A stretch of 64,000 nucleotides of DNA, taken from Endomychus coccineus (taxonomy: Eukaryota > Arthropoda > Insecta > Coleoptera > Endomychidae). Position numbers and translations under genes: made by a program. Every line of letters begins with the position of its first letter. The stretch's first letter is position 1. The stretch covers positions 37,044,581 through 37,108,580 of the forward strand of contig OY294071.1 of assembly GCA_958510875.1 (NCBI GenBank), in the 5' to 3' direction. Positions 36,457 through 49,029 of the stretch are shown piece by piece. The notes beneath the pieces are model-generated. The model was not told the DNA's origin and made no database searches. It saw only the letters and a program-made list of their open reading frames with translations.

Positions 36457-38840
36457 AAAAGTAACTGTATGTAGTTATATGGAATAAGAAAAAGCACATT
36501 GCCTATCCAGCTTCCTCGAGGGATACTCTCCGAAGCTGGAGCAGAAGGACAGTGTTATGTGAAGTCTTTCACATTGTAACAAGTAAAAAATTCATTTGTG
36601 CTTCTAATTTAATAAAACAAGGAGCTCCTGATTTTCATTGTGATTTTCTATAAAATTATTTTTTGAAAACAAAATTGTCAAATAATATTCACTTTCTCAC
36701 ATATCATTTGAATCATACATATGTTACAATGATCATTTGAAGGTGAGATATAATCATTAGATACATGTGAAGTTCATGATACAGCAACTTGCTTTGCAGA
36801 ATTGTGCTTTTTGATCACCACCTGGAAGCACAGCATCAGGTTTAAGCTATTTGCGATATGTTTTCAGACCATGATATAAATAATCATCATTTATAAGGTT
36901 ATAACTACAAAGACGATCAGCAGTAATTGGAATAAAGTTTTAACGTGGCACAATTCTCATCTATTTTTTCTTACACTATATATTACGTATAGTGATGGAA
37001 GTAATAAGATACTCAGATTCATCCAGGTTAAACTTTGGTTAATTAAAAAACAATCCATCCAGAGAAATTAGTTGTAAAAATATGTATTATATATCCAATC
37101 CTTGTAACAAACATATTTCTCTAAGCATTTTTCTACTTCAGATTATAGTGGAGGCATTTATCTATCAGGAGTTATCCATCTATTAAAATTTAGTGATGGT
37201 TTCGTGATGTAACATTCGAAGGATTACGACGTTCTTTTGTTAGGAGTCCAAATTAATTCCATGAATAAATTATAGATCTTTCGTCTCTAGAAAGTCTGCG
37301 GAATATAATTGTCAGTCAGCGACCTACTTCTCAAATAAAAGTAAACTATTATAGCGAAACAAACTTTTATTCAGTTTCTCAAGTTTTTTGCTGAATATTA
37401 CGTTTATGCTAATTGAGCTGAAGAGGTTCAATTAGATCAAACTACGTGGGAATAGATCTTTCTCTTTGATTATGAATTGAATCATATCAATATACTAGCA
37501 GCGAACAGGTGTTGACTTTTAAAATAATGAGAGTACAAGGAGGAAGTAAAAGAGCTTTTCCATGTCCACCGATCAATTCTCCTTTATTACTTATTGTATA
37601 CGTGTTGAACAAACTTGGAAAAAATTGACCTTTCCGAAAGATAAAAATGCATTCTAATAAAATTTAACGTTTAGAGCGTTGCTGTAATCACATACAGACA
37701 GAGCAAAGCAAATTATGAGCTACTCTAGAGAAATCAACTCAGAAAACACATTTTAATATCAGGATGGCTCTTTTGATGCATTATCTGTATTCATTATAAG
37801 AATAACCTTCAATTTGAGTTCAGGTGTTCTCAAATTAAAGTAATCCGTAATTGCCACAGATAATCGACAACCATTCTGTAAAAGCCGCGTAAAATTATAC
37901 AATGTCATCACTGAGATCTAAGAATAATACTCATGATGAACAGTCCAAAGCACTGATAGGATCGTATGGTACAGAAGACTGGTTCCAGCAAATGTGAAAG
38001 TTGGTTAAAACTGTCAAACTGTTGAAACGGACCGTTTAACTACCACCTTCACAAAATGAACCTGAGCGATTCACCCATGTGAAACAAGAAAAGGAAGGAA
38101 CAATGCACATCGTGAACCATGCCCTAAGAGACAGAGCTTTTTCTATAGAGATATGCAACACACAAGAAATTCAGATAGTAGGCATGAGAACGGTGCCAAA
38201 CCTTTTTAGGTCTAATCACCTAACCAAAACCCCATTCTTAAGTGTTCATACAACTGGGGCGCCTCGTAAACACTCTTCGGTGGAAACCTCCCCGTTAGAT
38301 GCTAAATGGTGCAAAGAGTTTCAGCCTAGGCATACGGAACCTTACCGGTTCCCGGCATCATCATTGATAATAATCAATTGATCTTTCAATACAGATATCC
38401 ACAGACTGCCTCTTTTTTATATTGGGTCAATTTTGCAGTATTCATTTGTTCGGGTTATCGCTCCAGTGATACAATAATGGAATGTCTAACCTACTTATGA
38501 GCACATCCTTCTATAACAAACATTAATTCGCCTAGTAATACTATTCACCCTGTAAACAACATTTACAGATTACGTGATCGAACTGAAACTGTATTATTCA
38601 CTGAGAAATATAAATATAGTGAAGTGAATTTGAGTAATAATAAACTTCTACAAATTGAAGCTTCCAAAACTTTGCCCGTTGTTGGTAGTTTGATGGTCTG
38701 TACTGCATACAAATAACGGCAAACTTTAGAAGAGACTTTATTGACCAATTCAAGTGATTGATATTTTTTTATTCTGTTTATAGTTTACTTCTCAGTAACT
38801 GTCAAAAACTTCAGTGTAATTCATTTTGTTCTAGTAGTTA
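36457..38840. other. AT-rich region; no supported gene
   Basis: A GC-richer segment at about 38060-38370 contains a 100-codon frame (38079-38381) with no motif I can name. The rest is featureless. Confidence 0.45.
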
Positions 38841-38842
38841 TA

Positions 38843-39841
38843 GTCGGATCAAATTAGACGAAAAAGTATAAAAGCTGGGAAAATTTGCGGGCAACTCCGA
38901 TCGACTACAGATTTTTTGCACAATTTTCCTGAACAGACTAACAACATTCCCGGAAAAAAAATTATATGTGCTTTTCCATTTTTCAATTGTTATAGAGGAA
39001 TATAGAGGAAAATTGCCAATTTTCATGAAAATGGCTAGGCAACTGTACTCGGGGGTTTTCGAGGTGACTGGTAACAAATCTTTTCAGATTGGTGGAAGAT
39101 TCATATTCGATCTATGAAGTAACATTCAAATTACCGCGCTTCAATTCTGAATATGATGGGGCTATAATATATACAGAAATTTTAGAAAGGGGTGGGCCAA
39201 GAGATTATCTAGTATTAATGGAGTATGTATGCGTCAAGATAATATGGTGGCGTGACCGTCTATATGACAGCTGTTCGAAAAAAAGATGAAGAAGAAATGT
39301 GAAAGAAAGACGCATGGTAATGGAGAAAAGTAATGAGGGATCACTTTCTATATTGGAATCATATCAAGATCATCTTGGGGAGACGCATACTTTCAAAACC
39401 GTTGATTGAGCACGTGGCAGCTGAATTTTATTGTGTTTATTGTGTAATTGTGTTTATTGTGTAATTGTGTTTATTGTGTAAACGACATTTTTTTTAAATT
39501 TATCATTTTTATTGGAATAAATAATTGATAATTACATCCACTTATTACGAATTGTAAGTATTTATATTCTTTTCTATTGTTTCATATCAACACAGATATT
39601 TTGAAAAAAGTTTGTTTTCTTAATTTTGTTTTCATAGATTTCATTGTTGGCATGATTTCGAAATTTTAGAAATTTCCTAATTTTTTGGCCATTTTCCTCT
39701 ATAACAATTGAAAAATGGAAAAGCACATATTAGTTTTTTTTCGGGAATGTTGTAAATCCGTCCAGGAAAATTTTGAAAAAACCCGGTGTCGATCGGAGTT
39801 GCCCGCAAATTTTCCCAGCTTTTTTGCTAATATGATTCGAC
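38843..39841. mobile_element. Foldback/TIR element with TA target duplication
   Basis: The left arm starts GTCGGATCAAATTAG at 38843 and the right arm ends with its imperfect complement at 39841. TA flanks both sides (38841-38842 and 39842-39843). The arms pair for about 160-175 bases, for example GGGAAAATTTGCGGGCAACT against its complement at about 39795-39814. The ~660-base interior holds a 66-codon frame (39089-39289) without known motif and a short tandem repeat. Likely a non-autonomous DNA transposon. Confidence 0.75.
39429..39481. repeat. 17-base tandem repeat, three copies
   Basis: ATTGTGTTTATTGTGTA occurs three times in direct succession inside the foldback element. Confidence 0.85.
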
Positions 39842-39843
39842 TA

Positions 39844-42800
39844 TTACAAGCATTGTTATTCGATTCATTACCCATTCCAATAATCCAGTCTGGAAATTCT
39901 TCTTCATTTGCTTTCAATAACGTAAAATTCGAAATGAATGTCAAAGACTCAATTCTCAAAATTATGAATCATAATATTATTAAATGCACTATACGTTCCG
40001 TTCTGAAAAGTGATTACCTTTATCACAAAATACAATAGTAACATGTAAAAAACCTCATTACTTTAGTTGAAAACAGACTCCTCGCAGCCGGATGTTAATT
40101 TCAATTGGTATTTCTCTAGTTTACTATAATTTACAGCGTAGTCCCCGTGAAACATAAGCATCCAATCATCAATTATATATTGCAGCATACTTCATATTAG
40201 GATAAATTAGTTTGGACGAAGCTAGCTATGTTCTTTCATGAATTCAATTTTCTCTAGAGATATCCACAACCCAGAAACTTACACTTCAAGGTCGTTTCTT
40301 TTATGTCGGGTATGAATAGGATCTCTAGAACCTACCACCTTTGTTAAAAATGTTATATCTCGAACTTAGAATAACGGATGGTTTCCAATATCCTGCAGAA
40401 TTCTAGCTTTTTACTTAAATAAAATAGTCATAAAGAAGTCACATTTGAGCAACGCTGCTCCCTTTCTCAACGCGTATTGATTGTTATGTTATGGATGAGA
40501 TAGTTGAGCGCTTGAGTCACAAGTGAAATATAACTGAAAACTCAAAGGAAAACAAATCCCATACACCATACAGAATGTTCCAGAGAAACAGTTGATTCCA
40601 GTAACTGTAAAGATATCTCAATTAAACGTACATTGCCACATAACTTTTCATTGATCTCAAAATTTGTTGATCGCATTCAACGAATCTCATCTCGATATTT
40701 CGGAAATGGAGAAATATGGGGCCAAAAAAGCTACCATTCCCATCTTCTTTCCATCATCTTTCTCTTAGCTTCATTCTATTCGGTTTTGGCTCCTAATGAG
40801 ACTTACCTGGAACAACTGATGAAGGGGTACGTTCATTGGAAAGAAGTGTAATATTTAGATTTAATCCGGATATCAGAATTATTTTTTACTATCCAGAATT
40901 GACAGAATCGAAGCATTATCAAATAAGAAGGATACAGAACGATGAATGAAACCTTGTAAACCTCATGTGTAATAAATTTAAGGAAAGAATTCAAAACTTA
41001 TCCTGAAAACAAACTTATTTTGTTCATTCTCTCAGAAGTTGAGAGATTCGAGATCTTGTCACTATCAAACAGCATGACACGAATTTTTAGACGACTTTCA
41101 AAGCAACTCCACAACCGTATTAAGATTACCTAGTTCGGCAAAAACAAAAACAGAAGTTACAACTTTGCAGTAATATGATTGAGGCGACTGTTCCTACACT
41201 TACATATATCCAAGTTATGTTCGACCTTAAGACACAATCATAATTCAACCATATAATTTATCAGAACAGATTCTCCACCCAACTAGTTACATGAAAAATG
41301 TGAGATAAACATAAATGCAAGCCCTTTTCATTTCACCTTCAATATTTTGATCGATATACAAACTTTTCAGTTCAAATGGGGGAGATCAATAATACATCCC
41401 ACAGTTCAGTTATCTGTAATACATGAATACTTGTTCCTTCACATTCTAGTTCTATTTTTATTATACATAATTTCAATAAATTAATTAGAGTTAATCAAAT
41501 TCAAAAATAAGCGAAAAATATAGAATCATCATAAGATAAAAGCTCTTAGTAAATTGATCGAACCTAGAATGAAGATGTATCGAGGAAAGTCATTAAAATG
41601 CACAAACTGGTTCATACATCAATTGCAAGAGGAAAACTAACAAATCACTATTGTATATGTTCATGTTTTTATGAACACTTCAATTATATAATGCATCATA
41701 AATATCTGTACGAACTACAACGTTCGGTCAACACGCAGCGGGAAGTGGTTGTGTCAAATCAAAAGAAAATGACATGAAACAAGAACTCGAAGAAGTAATA
41801 TCTACGGTGTCTAAAGATAACATGAAACTTCTCGGAAAACTGAAACTTTTCTTCTTTGTTGTAATTCAAATATGGTATGTTGCAGAAGATTGTAACCGTA
41901 TAATATATCGATTCTATTAGATCTTGCTTTTACTTATTCAATGTAACACATGTATGTTTCGGAATAGAATGAACGGGATATCCTGCCATAGGGGTGTACA
42001 TGAGAGGGAGTTTCTCATTCGAAGAGTTGTATGTTTCTATTAAACCCTCAGAAGATTGAACAGAATTTATTCAAATAAATTGAGGAGCAATGTTCCTTAA
42101 AGAATACAGGATTTGATATGATGTGATCATATTAATGTTGTTCTTTATATAATGTTTCCTGCAATTCCTAACATGGCTATCTAAACTCTAATAAGCATAT
42201 GAACGTAAGTAAATCAAATATACAATAAAACATAAAAATAATAAAATATGTAAGACAAGACATACATACATATAATACATTCATGCATAAACTGTGGAGA
42301 AATTATTAACATTTGATTTCGAAGAACACTTTATTAATATTAGCCTATTATTGAATCCGTATATGTAAGTAGTTTACCAAATGTAAACAACACCACGTAA
42401 TGTTAGTAACATGTATTCAGGTGTTTGAATGTAGTGCGGTCAGAATGTTGTGTATTATTACATTATTGACCTATTATCTACGGAACAATCTGTTAACTGG
42501 CAGAAGCAGCTGTCAATGAAAACATGTATTTATTATCAAACTTTTTGCGGATTTACTTTAACATTCCTATTTACCTATCAGATCCGTTAATTATCAAAGA
42601 ATCCTTCCTCTGGTATGGTGTCATTAAATCTTGAATTACATAAATTCATTAATTACAAGAAACATCGTATTTTTGTTAATTCTATTAACTGTGTGAAACA
42701 TCGACCTACTCGAGGATCTGTGCTTACTTAAGCCATAATCGTTCTTGTGGCAATTACATGATAGCTAACATGAATCTGAAATGGTTGAAAGAACCGCTAA

Positions 42801-43323
42801 TCAGTATAGTACAATTATGTAAAATAATATATGAATAAAATAAAAGTGTAAAAGCACAATATTGTTAAAAATGCGAAATCAACTTTGCACACCGTTCCCC
42901 ACCCCATCGGGTGAACGTGCGCACGGGTTTGGGCAATATTAGTATCAAACTAACAATTATGTTCTAATTTTATTCATTTGAAATTTGCAGTAGTCGCATT
43001 TGTCATATTTAGCGCTATCCGCGCCCGTGAATCTACAAGCTTTTTGCTTAATTTTTAATTTTTATGGCGTCTAATAGATTTTGCAGAACTGCAGGAGAAT
43101 ATGAGACAATCTCAGTTTTGCGAATGTAATTTCTTGGTATCTTAGAATAAAAATTGAAATTCAGTATAGCTCTTGCCATATAACTGTATATGGGGGAATC
43201 GTACGCATTTATGCACACCATTGCCTCACGTGTTTTAAATATATAAATCTACTTTTCCAAATAGCACATATAGTCCACTCAACACTTACCTCCATAGAAA
43301 TGTCTAGTTCTCAATTATTAAGA
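39844..43323. other. AT-rich region without a supported gene
   Basis: No coding feature was recognised. A GC-rich patch at about 42885-42945 and 43015-43035 stands out from the background. Confidence 0.5.
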
Positions 43324-43325
43324 TA

Positions 43326-43362
43326 TACTGGGTTACCCATAATAGACTACCCATTTTATATT
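43326..43362 (+). repeat. Mariner left terminal inverted repeat
   Basis: Starts TACTGGGTTACCCATAATAG next to the TA duplication. Confidence 0.9.
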
Positions 43363-43567
43363 ATTAATAAATTCCCTACGAGATAACTAAATAGGTTATT
43401 CTCTGTGGGATTATCTTCTGTAGTCTTTGGGATTTGAGTAAATTATTAATCAAGTAGGCGCCTGTCACAAATAAATTTTAAATTCTACGAGAAGTTTGTT
43501 AGTTTTCATCAATGATTATTTAATTTTTTTGCTTTGAGACATTATTCCAACATCCGTTTGAACTTTC

Positions 43568-44634
43568 ATGGATTACTCAGTCCAACAACGTGTGTTTTGT
43601 GTAGAAACCTACATAAGAAGCAATTCGATAACGAAGTTAGGCGTGCATTCCGGCGTCAGTTTAATAACAACAATAGGGGTAACGCGCCAAATCGTAAAAC
43701 TGTTAAGTTATGGGTTCGTCATTGGCGTGAAAATGGTTCTGTACAAAATTTGAAGAAGCCTGGACGTCGAAGAACAGTTCGTACACCAGAAAATATTGAA
43801 CGAGTTAGAATTGCGTTTACGAGAAGTCCTAAAAGGTCTGCTAATCGACAAACCCTTATCCTAGGAATATCGAAGGGAAGCTTAGATCGAATTTAAAATT
43901 GCATCCCTATAAATATCAAATGGCACAGCACCTTAGCAATCAAAATAAAGAAGCAAGGTTAGCATTTTGTCAAGAATTTTTGGATTTACATCAAGGAGCA
44001 ATTCATGCCCGACGAAGCAAATTTTTATTTGAACGGCATGGTCAATAAACAGAATTTTAGATACTGGTCAAATGAAAATCCTCGTGAAATCTTTACACAG
44101 AACCTCCATAATCCAAAAGTTGTTGTGTGGTGTGGAGTAGGATCTTTTGGTATTATTGACCCTTATTTTTTTGAGGATGAAAATAACCGCGCTGTAACAG
44201 TAACATCCGAGCGCTACGTTAATATGCTAGAGACATTTCTCATTCCAGAATTGAATAGACGAGGATTACTAAACAATGCCTCACTATTCCAACAAGATGG
44301 GGCAACAGCTCATACCGCTAGGAACTCAATGAGGGTCCTGCGAGAAATGTTTAATGGCCGACTCATTTCTCGATTCGGAGATTTGCCTTGGCCTTCGAGG
44401 TCCCCTGACCTAACGGAACCCGATTTTTTTCTGTGGGGATATTTGAAAGCCAAAGTGTTTGCGAGTCGTCCAGGTACAATCGAGGAACTGAAAGTCAGAA
44501 TTCGTGAAGAAGTTGAAGGAATAGACGAAGGTTTGCTACGCCGTGTAATGAACCACTTTTTATCTAATATTGAAAAATCTGTTGAAGTTGGTGGAGGTCA
44601 TTCAGAAGAGGTGATTCTTAATATATCTTAATAG
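43568..44634 (+). pseudogene. Mariner transposase, DD41D type, frameshifted
   Basis: About 355 codons in the broken frame, a normal length for mariner transposases. The N-terminus MDYSVQQRVFCVETYIRSN starts the helix-turn-helix region. After a shift near 43640 comes NRKTVKLWVRHWRENGSV and the GRRRTVRTPENIERVR linker. Further shifts lie near 43885 and 44000. The catalytic part is open from 44005 to 44634. The first Asp is in PDEANFYLNG (44011), the second in QQDGATAHTA (44296) and the third in SPDLTEPDFFLWG (44422). The last two are separated by 41 residues, the hallmark of the rosa group. All three acidic residues survive. Confidence 0.9.
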
Positions 44635-44728
44635 CCAAATATTTATAAGTTATCATAGATCCCAAAGAGTTAGCTGTAATTTAGTAAAATATAAAGTTTG
44701 TTTTGTTAATTAAAAAAATTGTAATTCA

Positions 44729-44766
44729 AATATTAAAATGGGTAGTCTATTATGGGGAACCCAGTA
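44729..44766 (-). repeat. Mariner right terminal inverted repeat
   Basis: On the minus strand it reads TACTGGGTTCCCCATAATAG, one mismatch from the left repeat over these 20 bases. Confidence 0.9.
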
Positions 44767-44768
44767 TA

Positions 44769-47700
44769 ATAAGCTGCCCATTAACGTATGAGTGCAATCT
44801 TCAAATAACATTGAACGAAATCTTTAAAAAATCGTATTACACGTTGGACTAATATCTTCAAGACAACGATATTCTATTTTAAACTGTAGAAAACGTGTCT
44901 TTTAATGAAATCCAAAATGTACTGTTATAGTTCTAGTTTTTATTGTATCGTTTCTATAATACTCATTTTAATAAGTCATTTTGTTTTGAATTGATTTACA
45001 CATGCTCATTTCAAATATTGTATAATTTTTCATGTTTTATGTCACTTATGTGTATTTCACTTTTTTTTTGGTGTGTTCTTCACTGTCATGTAAACAGTGT
45101 AAATGGAACAAATAAATGTTAACTATCTATACTCTAACGGTCTAACGAACCCCGAAAACCTCACACTATGACTTGGTTGTCATAAGGAAAGAACACAGAT
45201 ATCACATAATTACTAAAATGAATATATGAAAGATATTGTGTTATTTTCATCAGCCAGCTCCCATAATATTGTCAATTTAGATGCTAGATAGATGGATAAT
45301 TCAATTCTTGTATTCCTCATCGAATTAGATGATCAGAGGGAATGTACGTATAGTTCAGAAAACCTCAGATAATAACTTTTATGATGATATTTTCTTCTCT
45401 TTCAATTCAACTTTCTATATTCAACGTGGGAATTGTGACAAGTGATATTACATTTTCATAAATGAATAGCAACTTTCTTCGATGCCCTTTGAACTCATTT
45501 GCAAGCCGAAAATAACGATCCTTGGGAACTAAAGTTGAAGTCACCGAATTCACTTTGAATAGGAAGATGTTTAGAAGAGATTTTTTCTCTTTTAATCTCC
45601 TCACTTTATCACGTGTTCCGAAAGTTTCATCGTTTCTTAATATATCAATCAATAATATAATGTAACATGGAATTATTGACATATAATCCATTCAACTGTT
45701 AACTACAGTCAGAGAACATTAGTAGGTATATTTATTACAGCATTCTTTGTTTTTTTGATAAAATATATCGTGCGAGATATTGTAGTATTAATTTTCATAT
45801 GAGTTGTGTGAAATAACGAAAAAAAATCTGGTGCAGAACACTGATAGAAGTAATAGAATATCACTTTTTTAATACCACATATTTGTTCCAGATATAACAA
45901 AACGCTTGTTCTTATTTTTTATCACTTAAATTATAGAACTACTAACCTGACTATATATGCGATAGCAGCCTAGCGTGTCATCTTCAAAACGTATGAATAA
46001 ATATAGAAGATTGAAGATATTTATAGTCAAATGTGAGATAAAAATAACAGGCGGAATTGCAGTTTTGAATATTGCAGTATTTTTAATATCGATGCGATGC
46101 AATTAAATCAACACAAGATTTAGAGATTATTGAAATTGTATCTGAAATGGGAACAGTGGTTAAGAGAGATTCTACATCAAAACCAATAATATGGATGATT
46201 GTCCGCATGAAATTTAAAATAAGCTTGTACATATAAGCAGTAATATATTCGTAACATATATTCCAACTAAGTTTCTAGCCGTAATGTATCTACAACAGTA
46301 ACTTTTGATAGCCACAGAAGTGAGAGAGGTCCGGATGTCAAGTATGTTTTGAGGATCGTGGGTTATTTGCTACGCCATTGGTTAGCTACGTTCCAGACCA
46401 GAATCAAACTACGATTTTATCAAAGGCTTTGAAACACACCTCAAATATTTTCTAGTGTGGATAAACTAGAGGGAAATGGAAACAAAAGGAACGTTTGAAT
46501 AAATTCATAGATTTCGAACATTTGGCACAGCATAACCTTTCCAACAATCCTCAAAATGCACGCATCAAAGATTGTATTGCAAGAAGAATACTACTTCAAT
46601 CATTATCTGTTACAGTATATATTTCAGGAATAATTCACGAATATCACAATGAATGTCGGGGACAAATACATTATTTATATCTATTATTCTCACTGGCAAA
46701 ATAAAAACGGTTTCCTTCTCGAATATAAAATGAGTTTTATTGTAACTGGTGATAATATATTTAGGAAATAACGTACGAGATCAAAGAATACGTGATAAAA
46801 GATCTCGGTGGGAGATTCCCAAATTTCACATTTGCAATTTACTTTTATTCCATATTCTTTACAAATTAACAAATCACAGGACTTATTAATAGTAGTAATA
46901 AAAGCAATCTCAGATTCTGAGAACGAGAATAAGGCTCCCAGACATTTTATATCGTATTAAATTGTTCGAGAACTAAAGCGAAAGTGTTATCACTAGAATA
47001 AAGGGTATAACACACGTTTGGCTAGATCTTTAGTTGGCGTAAACGATTCCATTGTTTAGTTGTTATTATGCTTATGACATATAGTTGAAAGCCCAATATT
47101 TCTGATACATACCTTGCCTTGTTGTTTCTATTATAACATAACTATATAATTTTGCTACAAATGAAACTCTTATAAGCGATTTGTGCTGCTGATATCCTCA
47201 TAGTTTCTTAAAATTATAGAAGAATGTTCGTGAGATAAAACGTGATTTTTTTTCTATGCGTTTCGGCCTATACAACTCACAATAGTTGTTCATTATTCAT
47301 TTTACTCTGAACTAATTCAATGAAAAAAAAATCGATTCAGTTAATAATCCAAGAACATTGATCCTAACCTCACAGCATACAAGAAAGAGTTGAGAATATT
47401 CCATTAGAATATCTTACAAATCATTACACTAGCTAAAAATCTAAGACGCAATCAGTAACAAGAGTATGAAATCTTTCTTCATATAATTGCGAAAATTCAG
47501 AATAGATCTGCATTAAATAGATACAACATGATCTACAAGATTAAAAAGAAAATGACATGGAAGTGTGTTAGGTTATAGTCTTACATATTGGAGAATACGT
47601 GGCAACAGGTGTGTGTAATGTATCGGAAAATGCATATTGCTCTAAAGGCAAATAAAGATTCAAAAATGTGGTAAGGTCTTTCGTAGATTTCCAAACAAAA

Positions 47701-48159
47701 TAACAATACAACACCTCGCGTTTATTATCTATGTTCGATTCCTTAACATGTGAATCCTCCCTTTATTTCAACTAATGATCTTGCCGGGAAAATAAAATCA
47801 GTGTATAAGCTAATAAACTTGAAAAGGCTAACATAGTTTATAATTTATCTGATGAATTGCCACAATCATTTCGCAATGTTAGGTTTGGTTTGAGTTATCT
47901 AAAAAACTAAACTAAAACTACAGTGATTAAATACATCAATGATAGAGAAGAAGTTTGAAACAAAACAAATTCAAGTGAACTGTAGCAACCATTTTAACAA
48001 TAAAAAATTATTGTGGATTATAGGCATCAGCATATAACGAAAGGAACAGAACATCTTTTAAGTGTCCACTATATGGACAGTTTATATGGAAATTTAACTG
48101 ATCGTTTGTTCCATCTGTAAATTCTCTATTACTCCAGGCGAATAAGACATTTTCCACAG
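44769..48159. other. AT-rich region without a supported gene
   Basis: The longest frame (94 codons, minus strand, 45407-45691) has no known motif. No RNA gene or repeat was recognised. Confidence 0.5.
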
Positions 48160-48263
48160 ACCTCTCTGTACGGCGGGGATTTTTGGTAGAAAAGTGTAGG
48201 TTTTGATATCTAAAAACTGATGTCACTGACGCGGAGGCTGGCGCGGGTGCGTTGTGATATATA
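48160..48263 (-). repeat. Outer inverted repeat, left arm
   Basis: On the minus strand it reads TATATCACAACGCACCCGCG and continues as a diverged copy of the segment at 51817-51917. Shared words include GCGTCAGTGACATC and the GCCGTA-AGAGAGGT end. It faces inwards toward a TA-rich tract (about 48256-48283). The parent element is unknown. Confidence 0.7.
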
Positions 48264-48723
48264 GATACATATATGTATATATATGATTTACAGCCAATAT
48301 CTCAAAAGCCAAGAGATGTATCAAAAAAAGTTTAGAATAAAAGTTGTAGGAAATAAAAATTGCCACAAAAGATTTTCCATAACATTTTTTGATTTTCCGC
48401 GCGGTTTCCGCGTAAAATGCGTTGAAATAAAAATTAGGCTTTTTCTTGAAAAAATGAAAATAAAAGTTGTTCAAAATGTATTTTCCTTCAAAACGAACGT
48501 TATTAGAGGAGTCAGATTTTCCACGGAAAATCAGAAAATCGTGTTTAAGAATATTTTTCGCAACTATTCGATAATTTGGCAGACAGTACGCCCCAAAGAA
48601 GAAATGTAGTACCTCGTTGATATGTCCAGGGATATAACTGAGTATAAAAAATGAAAATTGTGGTAAACCAATATACCAAGAAAACATACAAATATTACAA
48701 ATGGTTCAAGAATATCAATAAAA

Positions 48724-48725
<2 letters not shown>
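48264..48725. other. Segment between outer repeat and Penelope pair
   Basis: AT-rich DNA with several A-rich words of the type AATAAAAGTTGT that recur within it (about 48336 and 48460). There is no counterpart on the right side of the inverted structure. Both strands show frames of roughly 100-150 codons, but neither shows a motif I recognise. Confidence 0.45.

Positions 48726-48795
<70 letters not shown>
48726..48795. repeat. (TA)n tract left of Penelope pair
   Basis: About 70 bases of pure TA at the 3' end of the minus-strand Penelope copy. Confidence 0.95.
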
Positions 48796-48798
<3 letters not shown>

Positions 48799-48889
48799 TC
48801 TTCTTAGGTTCTCGCGGACGTAATGTGTAGAACTGGATTCTCGGGTATTGATCCGCGTTGTGTGGTTTCGGTCCTCAAAAGGACCAATT

Positions 48890-48931
48890 TCACGACGTTT
48901 CGGCAAAGTCGCATTTGCCATCTTCAGGTGA
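48890..48931 (-). ncRNA. Hammerhead-like motif, copy 1
   Basis: The same motif as at 51678-51719, read on the minus strand: TCAC, CTGAAGA, stem GGCAAA/TTTGCC, GAAAC, GTC, GTGA. See the plus-strand copy for the pairing argument. Confidence 0.55.
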
Positions 48932-49029
48932 TTCGACCGTAGAGTCTGGAAAATCTAGGCGAACTGACGCTTACTTGGAGGGACAGGTATTTATATCCCC
49001 CCTTTATGCTTGACCTTTGGACTTTCGAA

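Larger units (their letters stand above)
43326..44766 (+). mobile_element. Mariner element, DD41D (rosa-like)
   Basis: A full-length 1.44-kb element. The inverted repeats of about 37 bases (43326-43362 and 44729-44766) both begin TACTGGGTT and differ by one substitution and one indel. They sit in a TA duplication (43324-43325 and 44767-44768). The interior codes for a mariner transposase on the plus strand, broken by three frameshifts, so the copy cannot make its own enzyme. The ends look intact, so it might still be mobilised in trans; that is inference. Confidence 0.9.

Noticed and set aside
48223..48687. 154-codon minus-strand and 108-codon plus-strand frames
   Set aside because: Both lie in AT-rich repeat DNA, overlap each other and show no motif, so neither is called a gene.
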